A stretch of DNA of 35,811 nt from positions 13,303 through 49,113 of the forward strand of contig NZ_JAHMIN010000043.1 in NCBI RefSeq assembly GCF_018986435.1. Reading direction: 5' to 3'. The notes under the pieces are model-generated. The model had not been told where the DNA came from. It made no database searches and saw nothing but the letters and a program-made list of their open reading frames with translations. Position 1 is the first letter of the stretch; each line of letters opens with the position of its first letter. Source of the DNA: Hahella sp. HN01. GTDB taxonomy: Bacteria > Pseudomonadota > Gammaproteobacteria > Pseudomonadales > Oleiphilaceae. Positions 27,274 to 35,706 of the stretch are shown here, piece by piece. The position numbers and the translations under genes are program-made.

Positions 27274-28845
27274 TCAGCGACGACACAAAATAACATAAGT
27301 TATCTGTTTGTTTGCTGACTTATAGCGATCTTGACTTGGACGATCCCCGCTTTCAAACACGTATCCCTTAGTCCTCCATTTATAGAGCCCATTATCACTA
27401 AACTCCACTCGCCAAGATTTATTCGACGCGATCACGCCATTTGCTCCGTTTATGACTCCTGCCCCATTTACAAGTATACTGCACTGATTAATATTGAACC
27501 CTGGAGGAGCCCCCAAATCAGTACCATAGGCGCCAGCTACATGTTCTCCCATACTATAGCTGAAGGTGTCTGAAAAGCTCCTTCCAGGCGCTCCTGGATC
27601 ACCTTTGTCACCCTTGTCACCTCTATCACCCTTGTCACCTCTATCACCCTTGTGACCAGTAGGGCCTTGAATGCCTTGAGGGCCAATTGGGCCTTCACTT
27701 CCTCTATCCCCTCTCGGACCTGTAGCGCCTTTATCCCCTTTATCACCCTTGGGACCCGCCGGGCCAACACCTCCTTGATCCCCCTTCTCTCCCTTAACCC
27801 CCTGCAAACCGCGATCCCCCTGATCGCCCTTAGGACCTTGCAAGCCTTGTGGCCCGACCTCCCCTTTTTCACCTTTATCGCCTTTCGGACCCGCTACGCC
27901 TTCCGGGCCTGTTTTTCCAGCCGGTCCCGGCAGACCGCGCGGACCAGTTGCGCCTGTATCCCCCTTATCTCCCTTCTCCCCTTTCGCGCCTTCAGGACCT
28001 TGCGGTCCCTGCTCTCCCGGCGTCCCGGACAAACCTCCACGCTGCACGCACATCAGGCCATTTTCACTGACGCACTGAACCTCCAGGCTTCCTAACGCCA
28101 AATTGAATAGCCTCACTTCATCCAATACACCCCGAAATTCATCCGTATACGCAAAGTCCGTCCCCGACGCTCCCACTACCAAGGTGGCGTTATTAGTGGT
28201 GACTCCTGTCAGATTATCCTGCTCTATACGTGTCGGCAGCCTGCCGTATTTGTTCCACATAACAAAATTCACGCCACCGGCTTTGCCGCTCCCGTCGTAT
28301 ACCGCCGCGACGCCTACGCCCTTAGAATAGTCAAACGGCTCTACGGTTTTAACTTCAATTCCTGAGCCGCCCACACTCCGCAAACTCAACGTTAACCGGC
28401 CGGAACCATCAAGCCCCAACATAACGCCTTGCCCACTTTCTGGAGACATTTTGGAAATCAACGTTTGGCTTTGCGTCACAGGCTCGCCCTTCATCCACAG
28501 CATCAGCGTAAATGGGCCATCGCTGTTAAAACTCCCGCCCAGACTGTCGACCGTGAGCGGATCTCCCGCCACCATCAAGGCGGATTGATTGCCATAACCC
28601 GCTTCTCCGCCGGAGTGAACATAGTACTGACCGCCTGCCGTTGAACCGGGAGCGCCTGTGTAAGGAAAATAGCCGTCAAAGCCATTGCCCGAATCGTCTT
28701 TTCCGCCGCTCGCTAACGCGCCTTCAAACGACCAATAAGCCACTTGGCCTGTTTCGCCAGCCTGAACGGAAAATGATAAAGGAAGAAGCAGAAACGAAGC
28801 TGCGCACGTTTTGCGCAGCTTGTTCAAAAAGAAGGAATGGGACAT
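27274..28845 (-). CDS. Secreted collagen-like protein with LamG-like domain (copy 1)
   Basis: From ATG at 28845 (AGAGAG upstream) a 523-residue protein; an earlier in-frame start at 28869 would spoil the signal peptide. Layout: signal peptide ending [10 protein letters not shown]; a LamG/concanavalin-like domain about 25-260 ([20 protein letters not shown], then FTLMLWMKG and [20 protein letters not shown]); two cysteines bracketing SENGLM; 51 uninterrupted Gly-X-Y triplets at bases 27577-28035, rich in GDK, GEK, GPK and GPQ; and a 100-residue C-terminal head ending YVILCRR. Bacterial collagen-like proteins form surface or secreted trimers and the head may nucleate trimerisation. No cell-wall anchor is seen. 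It is the downstream member of a tandem pair. Partner or target is unknown. Confidence 0.88.
   Translation of the reverse strand: MSHSFFLNKLRKTCAASFLLLPLSFSVQAGETGQVAYWSFEGALASGGKDDSGNGFDGYFPYTGAPGSTAGGQYYVHSGGEAGYGNQSALMVAGDPLTVDSLGGSFNSDGPFTLMLWMKGEPVTQSQTLISKMSPESGQGVMLGLDGSGRLTLSLRSVGGSGIEVKTVEPFDYSKGVGVAAVYDGSGKAGGVNFVMWNKYGRLPTRIEQDNLTGVTTNNATLVVGASGTDFAYTDEFRGVLDEVRLFNLALGSLEVQCVSENGLMCVQRGGLSGTPGEQGPQGPEGAKGEKGDKGDTGATGPRGLPGPAGKTGPEGVAGPKGDKGEKGEVGPQGLQGPKGDQGDRGLQGVKGEKGDQGGVGPAGPKGDKGDKGATGPRGDRGSEGPIGPQGIQGPTGHKGDRGDKGDRGDKGDKGDPGAPGRSFSDTFSYSMGEHVAGAYGTDLGAPPGFNINQCSILVNGAGVINGANGVIASNKSWRVEFSDNGLYKWRTKGYVFESGDRPSQDRYKSANKQITYVILCRR
28797..28821 (-). promoter_or_regulatory. Hairpin inside the 5' coding region of collagen-like copy 1
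   Basis: AAGCTGCGCA and TGCGCAGCTT form a perfect ten-pair stem with a five-base loop, 24 bases into the coding region. The same stem occurs in copy 2 with a different loop base. It could modulate translation or simply reflect the conserved signal-peptide codons. Confidence 0.35.
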
Positions 28846-28911
28846 CGTAATTCTCTCTGGATTGAACAAAGTTTATGGCGATCACTTCTGATGCTCGCCA
28901 GCCTTATTTGG

Positions 28912-28938
28912 TTATCCAGAGAATGAACAAATTGTTAA
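28912..28938 (-). promoter_or_regulatory. Candidate promoter of collagen-like copy 1
   Basis: TTAA (28935-28938), 15 bases, CTGGATAA (28912-28919) on the minus strand, about 66 bases before the start. It fits a degenerate FliA-type site; read as sigma-70 it would be TTAACA-N16-GATAAC. The element is conserved upstream of copy 2. Confidence 0.4.
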
Positions 28939-29001
28939 GTTATGACGTTTTTTGTCTACCCAGTACATCGTCGGGTACTAATTACAATGTCCCTTCGCAA
29001 G

Positions 29002-30597
29002 CTATCGCCGACACAGAACAATGTAGCTAAGTATTACGTCATCATGTCTAACAGTGTGATTCGTTGCACGCCCAAAAGACGTCGTATTAGTAATTAGTGT
29101 ATTCCATTTGTACAGCCCATTAGGCTTGATCTCGATTCCCTTAACAACTTGATTACCTTTTCGGGCGTCACGCTCCAAAGGCAACAAACCCGTCGCCGCA
29201 CCACTAATTGCCAAGTCTCCTAATTGAAGACTACACTGCGTAATATTGAACCCAGCCGGAACGTTGATATCGCTGCCAACGCCATATCTACCCATTGCCG
29301 TATGATTTCCCATTGCGTAGTTGAAAGTGTCACTAAAGTCTCTCCCTTTTTGACCATCCCTTCCATCTCTTCCCGGAGAGCCTGTATCTCCTTTGGGCCC
29401 AGCCACTCCAGGGGGGCCTTGCAGTCCCTGGAGCCCCCTGAGACCAGTTTCACCTCTATCTCCTTTAACCCCCTGTGGACCTATAACTCCGTTATCTCCT
29501 TTATCCCCCTTGGGACCCGCCGGGCCAACACTTCCTTGATCGCCCTTCTCTCCCTTAGCTCCCTGCAAACCGCGGTCTCCCTTATCTCCTTTGGGACCTT
29601 GCACGCCCTGTGGTCCTACCGTCCCTTGTTCACCTTTATCGCCTTGTGGGCCAGCCGCGCCTTCCGGTCCTGTTTTTCCAGCTGGCCCTGTCAGGCCCCG
29701 TGGGCCAGCCACGCCTGTATCACCCTTATCTCCTTTTGCTCCTTCCGGTCCTTGGGCTCCTCTCTCTCCGGGAATGCCTGTCCCGCTTGGCGCTTTCACA
29801 CACTTCAAGCCATTCTCAGAGACACACTGAATTTCGATACTTCCCAGCTCCAAGTTGAAGAGCCTTACTTCATCCAATACGCCCTGAAATTCATCCGTAT
29901 ACGCAAAGTCCGTCCCCGATGCGCCCACTACCAAGGTGGCGGCACTCGTGGTGATTCCTGTCAGATTATCCTGCTCTATACGTGTCGGCAGCCTACCGTA
30001 TTTGTTCCACATGACGAAATTCACGCCACCGGCCTTGCCGCTCCCGTCGTATACCGCCGCGACGCCTACGCCCTTGGAATAGTCAAACGGCTCTGCGGTT
30101 TTAACTACGATTCCTGAGCCGTCCACACTCCGCAAACTCAGCGTTAACCGGCCGGAACCATCCAGACCCAACATAACGCCTTGCCCACTTTCCGGGGACA
30201 TTTTGGAAACCAACGTTTGGCTGTGCGTCACAGGTTCGCCCTTCATCCACAGCATCAGCGTAAACGGACCATCGCTGTTAAAATTCTCGCCCAGGCTGTC
30301 AACCGTCAGCGGATCTCCCGCAACGACCAACGCGGATTGATTACCATAACCCGCTTCTCCGCCGGAGTGAACATAGTACTGACCGCCTGCCGTTGAACCG
30401 GGAGCGCCTGTGTAAGGGAAATAGCCGTCAAAGCCATTGCCCGAATCGTCTTTTCCGCCGCTCGCTAACGCGCCTTCAAATGACCAATATGCCACCTGAC
30501 CTGTTTCGCCAGCCTGAACGGAAAATGATAAGGGAAGAAGCAAAAGCGAAGCTGCGCACGCTTTGCGCAGCTTGTTCAAAAGGAAGATATGGGACAT
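29002..30597 (-). CDS. Secreted collagen-like protein with LamG-like domain (copy 2)
   Basis: A 531-residue paralogue of copy 1, starting MSHIFLLNKLRKACAASLLL with the same signal peptide and an almost identical N-terminal LamG-like domain for about 270 residues. The Gly-X-Y stretch has 49 uninterrupted triplets (bases 29338-29778) and shares its first 30 or so triplets with copy 1 before diverging into GVK-GDR-GET-GLR and ending GRD-GRD-GQK-GRD. The C-terminal head differs more (FSDTFNYAMGNHTAMGRYGV) but keeps FSDTF, the PAGFNI-TQCS core, NGLYKW and the YIVLCRR end. ATG at 30597 has GAGAG upstream. The pair probably makes related but distinct surface trimers or heterotrimers (inference). Confidence 0.88.
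   Translation of the reverse strand: MSHIFLLNKLRKACAASLLLLPLSFSVQAGETGQVAYWSFEGALASGGKDDSGNGFDGYFPYTGAPGSTAGGQYYVHSGGEAGYGNQSALVVAGDPLTVDSLGENFNSDGPFTLMLWMKGEPVTHSQTLVSKMSPESGQGVMLGLDGSGRLTLSLRSVDGSGIVVKTAEPFDYSKGVGVAAVYDGSGKAGGVNFVMWNKYGRLPTRIEQDNLTGITTSAATLVVGASGTDFAYTDEFQGVLDEVRLFNLELGSIEIQCVSENGLKCVKAPSGTGIPGERGAQGPEGAKGDKGDTGVAGPRGLTGPAGKTGPEGAAGPQGDKGEQGTVGPQGVQGPKGDKGDRGLQGAKGEKGDQGSVGPAGPKGDKGDNGVIGPQGVKGDRGETGLRGLQGLQGPPGVAGPKGDTGSPGRDGRDGQKGRDFSDTFNYAMGNHTAMGRYGVGSDINVPAGFNITQCSLQLGDLAISGAATGLLPLERDARKGNQVVKGIEIKPNGLYKWNTLITNTTSFGRATNHTVRHDDVILSYIVLCRR
30549..30573 (-). promoter_or_regulatory. Hairpin inside the 5' coding region of collagen-like copy 2
   Basis: Same ten-pair stem as in copy 1 (AAGCTGCGCA / TGCGCAGCTT); the loop is CGCTT instead of CGTTT on the plus strand. 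Both arms are unchanged between copies, so there is no compensatory change to prove selection. Confidence 0.35.
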
Positions 30598-30669
30598 CGT
30601 AACTCTCTCTAGATCTGATTAAAGCCGCCTGGATATCACAGCCAGCAAAAACTCGCTCAACAAATGGAG

Positions 30670-30696
30670 TTATCCAGAGAGAAAGCAAATAGTTAA
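30670..30696 (-). promoter_or_regulatory. Candidate promoter of collagen-like copy 2
   Basis: TTAA (30693-30696), 15 bases, CTGGATAA (30670-30677) on the minus strand, about 73 bases before the start. Both boxes are identical to those of copy 1 while the spacer has several differences, which suggests the boxes are under selection. Confidence 0.4.
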
Positions 30697-30745
30697 GTCT
30701 CCTAATCGCAGAGAAGTTAAAACTTTGACGTGACTCCACTCCCCC

Positions 30746-31543
30746 TCAAACACCACCAGAGCCATCAACAGGCCGGTCGGATAACAACTCCTGCATTAGT
30801 TTGATAGCCAGGTCCAGGTTGGATTCCATCTCGGCGCCGTCCAAAGCATTTTCTTTCCATGATTCGGGGGCTTCCGGGTGCGGGCCGGATACTGCTACTT
30901 TGCCTTTCCCGTAGGAGCTTATGAGTGCGGCGATTTGTTGGTTTTCAAAGTAGGCGATGTTGCGAACCTGCTCCTTGCTTTGCGTCAGTTTGAATGCAGG
31001 GCCAGCCTGATAGTACATCTGACGTTCTTCCCCAGACCAAGTAACAGGGTAGATTTTCGGAGCGAAGTCACTGTCGTAATTATCGGACTCCGCTGGTGCG
31101 ATGCCTAACGCATCCACAAACCGATTTTCTTCAGCCCACCCCACTGACGCAACGTAGGCGCCGCCACAAATACCCAGGTAACGCCCGCCATTGTTCAGGT
31201 AAGCCTTTAATGAAGCGGAGAGATCCGGCGTAAAGGCGTCAACCAGGGGCTCAACGTCGTCTTCCGTACCGCCGATGATGAAAACTTTCGCCCCACTCAG
31301 CATGTCCGGCAGCGCTTTCAGGTTCGTGATATACCTCACTGTCAGGCCCGCCTGGACGGCGACGTCCGCGATGGCTTCAGAGCTTTCAGCATCTGATATA
31401 GGTCCGTTATATATCAACGCATATTCCGCTTCCCTGACGGGACTCGTCTGCATATCAGAGACCGACTCCACAGCCGACACATACGGCGTCGCGCCAACGA
31501 TCAGAATGACGCCGCTTAGCGCCGTTAAGCTAAATTTATTCAT
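30746..31543 (-). CDS. Exported BPL_N / class I glutamine amidotransferase-like protein
   Basis: A 265-residue protein with a signal peptide (MNKFSLTALSGVILIVGATP, cleavage near YVSA). The rest matches the BPL_N (biotin-protein-ligase N-terminal-like) branch of the glutamine-amidotransferase/DJ-1 superfamily: VFIIGGTEDDVEPLVD, then YLNNGGRYLGICGGAYVASV with the nucleophile-elbow cysteine at 126, and GKVAVSGPHPEAPESW near the C-terminus, where a conserved histidine is expected. Exported proteins of this type are of unknown function; no biotin ligase domain is attached. It follows the HD-hydrolase gene after 44 bases on the same strand and may be cotranscribed with it. ATG at 31543 lacks a strong ribosome site. 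Confidence 0.82.
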   Translation of the reverse strand: MNKFSLTALSGVILIVGATPYVSAVESVSDMQTSPVREAEYALIYNGPISDAESSEAIADVAVQAGLTVRYITNLKALPDMLSGAKVFIIGGTEDDVEPLVDAFTPDLSASLKAYLNNGGRYLGICGGAYVASVGWAEENRFVDALGIAPAESDNYDSDFAPKIYPVTWSGEERQMYYQAGPAFKLTQSKEQVRNIAYFENQQIAALISSYGKGKVAVSGPHPEAPESWKENALDGAEMESNLDLAIKLMQELLSDRPVDGSGGV

Positions 31544-31587
31544 ACAAAAAGAAGCGCCAAAATAGCCGAAATCATCCGGCCGCTGAT

Positions 31588-32142
31588 TTAAACGTCTTGC
31601 TCGCTGCTTCTTAACAACCGGCGAGCTTCCCTTTCCGCATAATACTCACTGACGATGTTCTGAGCTCTTTGATACAGGCTTGAATCCCCTTCGCCAAGCA
31701 CTTCCAACAGGAGCTTTTTCTCCTGCATATAGACTTTGGCGAACCAGCGGTCATGTTGAATGATATTGGTTGAGTTGCTGATCAAGTCCGCCAGCTTGAT
31801 GGTTTTTGCTCGTGGGGAGGCGGTGGCGAGGTGCTGTCGGTCTATTTCCTTGCGAGCCTGACGATTACCGTCTTGCGGCCGACTCACGTCAGTCACCTCC
31901 TCCACCAGTTTCGCAACAGAAGGGCCAAAGAACTCCAGGATCAGTTCTTGTGTGACCTGGGTGTCTTCGACGATGTCATGCAGGTAGGCGGCGGCGATCA
32001 TTTCCTCGTCTCCCCCCACTGACGCAACGATTCCCGCCACTTCGGCGGGATGAACGATATAGGGTTCATCGGTATAACGTCTTCGTTGACCGATAGCAGC
32101 ATGGGCGGCGCTGGCGAATACCTTCGCCTTCTCGACAAGCAT
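31588..32142 (-). CDS. MESH1-like HD-domain phosphohydrolase (RelA/SpoT hydrolase type)
   Basis: A 184-residue HD-superfamily hydrolase from ATG at 32142, chosen for GAGG nine bases upstream; ATG at 32181 would add 13 unlikely residues and has no ribosome site. Metal-site residues are visible: H31 in YIVHP, H55-D56 and E59-D60 in AAYLHDIVEDT, and D119 in TIKLADLISN. Together with RRRYTDEPYIVHPAEVAGIV and VEEVTD this is the pattern of the hydrolase domain of SpoT and of small MESH1 proteins, which remove pyrophosphate from ppGpp or dephosphorylate NADPH. No synthetase or ACT/TGS domain is present. Substrate is inferred, not shown. It is followed by the BPL_N gene. Confidence 0.85.
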   Translation of the reverse strand: MLVEKAKVFASAAHAAIGQRRRYTDEPYIVHPAEVAGIVASVGGDEEMIAAAYLHDIVEDTQVTQELILEFFGPSVAKLVEEVTDVSRPQDGNRQARKEIDRQHLATASPRAKTIKLADLISNSTNIIQHDRWFAKVYMQEKKLLLEVLGEGDSSLYQRAQNIVSEYYAEREARRLLRSSEQDV

Positions 32143-32292
32143 GAAATCAAACCTCGTTTCACAGATGTACAACCACACCATAATGCAGCATCAACCCAGC
32201 CCCGTCCAATACTTGGAAGGCGCAAGAGCAGACTACAAATACAGCAAGATCGTCACTCTCATCATGTCAGAACATATTGCGCCATCGTTGTC

Positions 32293-33111
32293 TCACAACC
32301 CTTCGGGAAACCGCTCATCTAAAGGCAAGTCTTCGTTAATCTCTTCCAGCGCCGCCATTGCGTGTTTAGGAAAATCCACAATGATGTCCTCCATCTCCAC
32401 TCCACCCAAATAAAGAGCCGCGCTAAGCAGGAAATTGTCGGAGTTATCCGAGTAGCCGACCGCGGACTTAATAACCTCAATCAGACGGGACACGGTCTCG
32501 GGTGAGAGCTTCTTAACATCCGCCTTTTTCCTCACGATTGTCTCAATAAAGTGGCATAGAATGACCGCATTGGCGTCGTAGTAAGAAACCTCGGTGTAAT
32601 CTTTAAAGCGCTCGCTACGTACATCCTCACGACTGAAATAGTCCAACAACACATCAAATACCTGCGGCAATCGCTCCTCGCTCCATGTATGCCATGGGGT
32701 CAGCTTTACTCTAGGTCCCTGTTGGATTAGGCACAAGGAGACCGGAAAGGTCTGATGAATTTCCTGCACCGTAAGTTGAAAATCATAATAAAAGTGCGCC
32801 AGCCGTTGCTGTATGTCGTTCAACTTGCTCTGAACCAAACCAAAGGTCTTATAGATCTCCGGGTCGTCGAGCATCTGCGGGTTGTCGCTATAGGTAGGGT
32901 CATACTTCATGGCGCCTTTTATCTGGCGATCAGACACACAGAAAGAAGCGCTGTTGCCGCTCCAGCGAATTTCCCCATGCCCCTGAAGCTTTACTTGAAT
33001 ATCCGCCATGGCTTGCTCATCCGGTCGCTCAGCAAAAAGAATATGTGCATCAAAACCGCTAGATAAGTTACCAACGCCATGGCCAAGAAATAAGAACGGA
33101 TAGCTCTCCAT
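32293..33111 (-). CDS. Unknown 272-residue cytoplasmic protein
   Basis: The product starts MESYPFLFLGHGVGNLSSGF and has no signal peptide, clear membrane segment or motif I recognise. AAGGA eight bases upstream supports the ATG at 33111. The sequence is mixed alpha/beta in feel, with GFDAHILFAE and GEIRWSGNSASFCVSD early, a helical middle (QSKLNDIQQRLAHFYYDFQL) and an acidic end (EEINEDLPLDERFPEGL). It sits alone, 150 bases before the HD hydrolase and 130 bases after a binding-protein gene, all on the minus strand. No function can be assigned. Confidence 0.7.
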   Translation of the reverse strand: MESYPFLFLGHGVGNLSSGFDAHILFAERPDEQAMADIQVKLQGHGEIRWSGNSASFCVSDRQIKGAMKYDPTYSDNPQMLDDPEIYKTFGLVQSKLNDIQQRLAHFYYDFQLTVQEIHQTFPVSLCLIQQGPRVKLTPWHTWSEERLPQVFDVLLDYFSREDVRSERFKDYTEVSYYDANAVILCHFIETIVRKKADVKKLSPETVSRLIEVIKSAVGYSDNSDNFLLSAALYLGGVEMEDIIVDFPKHAMAALEEINEDLPLDERFPEGL

Positions 33112-33241
33112 CGTGATTCCTTAAGTAGGTATTTGTGGTCAATCGATAAGTCAGAGGACTGATTTTTGGCGTTCACTGAGACGCCTCGCCAACGCCAGAG
33201 TTTATGGCCAACCTTGTTAGACCGGGGAGCTTATGAATAGT

Positions 33242-34024
33242 TCAATGCAAATATTGATGACGGATATCTTCGATGGCCCCTGCTTGTAAAAGTTGCGCAA
33301 GAGCCTGCGAAAACTCATCCTTTTTGTCGCGAAAGGAGGATTTTTTGGATATGGCGAAATATAAGTCAACACTGTTGCCGGGGCGATATTCGGCTTTGTC
33401 GAATTGGCCTTTATAGGGTGACTGGGCGATTTCATAGTCCGCCTGGCAGTCTGTCCCGACTATTGCCGTCAAACGCAAACGCCCCAACATTTCCACTAAC
33501 TGCTTTTCGGTGCTGACGCCAATCTTGTTAATCTTTTCATCTTCATCGAAGGTCTGAAAATAAGCCGACCCCGTGACGATGCCGACATCAATGCGATAGA
33601 GGTCTTCATAGTCCTGAAGTATTCCACCACGCCCTTTTCTGACATAAAACACCGTTGAACAGCTGTAATAAGCCGGCTCCAGATAGTCCATGTATAACGC
33701 CCGGTCAGGTCTTAGCGCCAAGCCGCTCATGGCGTCAACGGCACCGTCCTCCATCATTTTCAGGCAACGCACCCATGGGCAGCGCACGTAATCGATATCG
33801 AGCTTTAATTCGCTGGCGAGTCGGGCCCACAAGTCAAAATCGATCCCGCTGTAGCCCTCTTCATTGTCCAAAATACGAAAAGGCGGCCAAGCGTCTATAG
33901 CGACGCGGATCTCGGCTTTACTTTGCTTGGCGTCAGGCGAATCGACGGAGTTGGCAGCCAAGGGCGCAATACTCCACACCAGCAACGAAAGCGCGCCAAT
34001 ACAACGCAATGAAGCAAGCGTCAT
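33242..34024 (-). CDS. Periplasmic solute-binding protein, family 3
   Basis: From ATG at 34024, preceded by a perfect GGAGG seven bases away, a 260-residue exported protein; a TTG at 34045 would add seven residues. The signal peptide covers about residues 1-24 (LSLLVWSIAPLAA). The mature part begins IRVAIDAWPPFRIL and has the family-3 signature GYSGIDFDLWARLASELKLD, then a D-G-x-V-D-A-M-S-G repeat of the type that lines the ligand cleft. Such proteins bind amino acids or other small molecules, but no permease or ATPase gene is near, so it may be a stand-alone sensor or scavenger. The ligand cannot be read from the sequence. A second binding-like gene lies 194 bases upstream. Confidence 0.85.
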   Translation of the reverse strand: MTLASLRCIGALSLLVWSIAPLAANSVDSPDAKQSKAEIRVAIDAWPPFRILDNEEGYSGIDFDLWARLASELKLDIDYVRCPWVRCLKMMEDGAVDAMSGLALRPDRALYMDYLEPAYYSCSTVFYVRKGRGGILQDYEDLYRIDVGIVTGSAYFQTFDEDEKINKIGVSTEKQLVEMLGRLRLTAIVGTDCQADYEIAQSPYKGQFDKAEYRPGNSVDLYFAISKKSSFRDKKDEFSQALAQLLQAGAIEDIRHQYLH

Positions 34025-34218
34025 GCGACAACCTCCAGGCGTCAAAAACGAATGGAGACAACCATGCGGCGACTATCGCCCCAATGATCAGGTTTCTGGA
34101 AACGTATTTAGTATAGTTCAATTGCCGAGCGGGCTTGGTCCCTGCAAATGCGGGCGTTTCACCGACTGGGAGGTCCCCAAACGCGAAGCTGGGAATGGGA
34201 GGTTAGCGGAAGTCTAAG

Positions 34219-35109
34219 CTATTGAGACGCCGCCAACTGCTTTTGAAATTTCTCCGGGAGCCACCAGCTGGTGTCGATAGCCGGGCTGTTTTCAGGCACA
34301 ACGGGATTTTTCAATATAATGAGCTTCCTGGACGATAGATTTCCCTTCGCCAAATAGCCTTTCATCTCCTCTGTAAAAAGCGTTTTAAAAGAGCCATCGG
34401 CAATAGCGATATTCAATCCCTCCTCCAGCTTCCTCGCCAATTCAGGCTCATTTCTGGAAATGAAAAAATACACGGGATGCGGATAAAACAGCATGATGTT
34501 ATCCGCGACGACAAGCCGATCCTGATTCCTGTCCAGCTCATCCCAAATTTCCAGGAAACCGCGGTGGAAATAGTCAAACCTATTATTTCTCAGCAGAGTA
34601 AATAAGGTTTCGTACTGGGAGCTTGTGGCAACCTTTAATCCATTTGCGCTGTAGACAGGCAAATCTCCCCAGTGCACGCCATGTCCGCCGACAAACTGCC
34701 TGAGATCATCAATGTCGTCTATTTTGCTGAAAATCTCGCTCTTTTCCTGGGTCACCAATAAAAGTCTGAGCCCCAGGATTCCTCGATAAATAGGAATCCT
34801 TATAGGGATCATCTTTTCTTCGCGCTCCAGGTTTGTAGACATGAACTCAAGATTCAATACTCCTTTTGTCACCATGAGCTCGCCCCTGGCCTCATTGATG
34901 CTGACATCCAAAAATTCAGGGAATTGTATTTTGTAGGGGACGTTCAGTTTGCTCAGCGCAAGATCCAATACTTTAAGGCCGTATTTGTATCTATCTTGAT
35001 GCTGGTAGTGCTTGACAATAATCTCCCCTCTCGCTTGGGGAGCCAAACTGAAAGTAAACAAAGAAAAAAGAGGAATCACTAGAGATATCAGCGACTTAAA
35101 ATGTAACAC
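34219..35109 (-). CDS. Divergent periplasmic solute-binding-like protein
   Basis: A 296-residue exported protein with signal peptide LISLVIPLFSLFTFSLAPQA followed by RGE. GTG at 35109 has GAGGTGG upstream. The mature part has the alternating helix/strand pattern of type 2 periplasmic binding proteins: KYGLKVLDLALSKLNVPYKI, ARGELMVTKGVLNLEFMST, DDLRQFVGGHGVHWGDLPVY, then LFTLLRNNRFDYFHRGFLEI and PHPVYFFISRNEPELARKLE followed by EGLNIAIADGSF. The ending SFKTLF resembles the last helix of family 3. The classic family-3 signature is weak, so the assignment is by fold pattern. No transport genes adjoin it. Confidence 0.7.
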   Translation of the reverse strand: MLHFKSLISLVIPLFSLFTFSLAPQARGEIIVKHYQHQDRYKYGLKVLDLALSKLNVPYKIQFPEFLDVSINEARGELMVTKGVLNLEFMSTNLEREEKMIPIRIPIYRGILGLRLLLVTQEKSEIFSKIDDIDDLRQFVGGHGVHWGDLPVYSANGLKVATSSQYETLFTLLRNNRFDYFHRGFLEIWDELDRNQDRLVVADNIMLFYPHPVYFFISRNEPELARKLEEGLNIAIADGSFKTLFTEEMKGYLAKGNLSSRKLIILKNPVVPENSPAIDTSWWLPEKFQKQLAASQ

Positions 35110-35706
35110 AACACCACCTCTTACCGCCGAAAATTATGTTAATTACATCAGTGTTCGCCAATTCCACATCACAAAAACGCCAGCCCTCCTTCGCCTAGTT
35201 ATCCCCGAGCGGATGACGACAAAGACAGAGATTCAATGCTCATATATTAAATTTAGACGACTTATTCTGAATCGACAGAAGATTTAGGGAATGGGAAAGA
35301 TCTAGTTCAGCGGGATTGAGACGGAAATCGTAAAAATCTTGTTAATTCAATGCATTAAATAGGCCTCTCTTCCAGCTTTGTCTCAGGCGCTCATGTTTTT
35401 TTCTCCGAACAAAACCATAAAGCAACGGCCAAAAGCTTGCGATGCCGGTTCACATAGTGAGGACTCATCAACGAAAGCCGACTTACGAATTCTGTGTATA
35501 GCTAAGGGCGTTAACTCTGAGTCCCCATCCCCTACTCTACTCCCGCCGATCAAGCCATTCTGGAGCGATTGAACCCTTTGCACTATCTTTGTTATTGATA
35601 AATTACAACTATGAAGGGAATTTTTCTCCTCCGCCGCTTACCGAATCAGATGCGTTCAACTCATGTTATTAACCTGGCATCGATATAGGTATGATACACT
35701 ACCCAT
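35110..35706. other. Intergenic region before the transposase
   Basis: A 597-base stretch without a convincing gene. Frames at 35378-35572 (plus) and 35383-35583 (minus) overlap each other and have no ribosome site. A TATGAT box at 35689-35694, 13 bases before the transposase ATG, may be its -10 element. The left terminal repeat of the IS should lie in the last tens of bases, but it cannot be fixed without the other end. Confidence 0.5.

Larger units (their letters stand above)
27274..30698 (-). repeat. Tandem duplication of a collagen-like gene with its upstream region
   Basis: Two direct repeats of about 1.67 kb (27274-28940 and 29002-30698). Similarity is highest from the upstream element through the LamG-like domain, lower in the triplet region and lowest in the C-terminal head. 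Confidence 0.85.

Noticed and set aside
27537-28095. Long open frames on both strands across the Gly-X-Y regions, also 29224-30117
   Set aside because: They arise from the repetitive GGN codons of the collagen-like genes and have no independent support.
27577-29778. Short repeated units that might suggest a CRISPR array or DNA satellite
   Set aside because: The periodicity is nine bases and encodes Gly-X-Y triplets; no constant repeat with unique spacers exists.
33150-33200. GGCGT...ACGCC hairpin after the 33242 gene
   Set aside because: On the minus strand it is followed by A residues, not T, and the stem is only five pairs.
35378-35583. Overlapping frames on both strands before the transposase
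   Set aside because: No ribosome site, no similarity and mutual overlap; probably chance.
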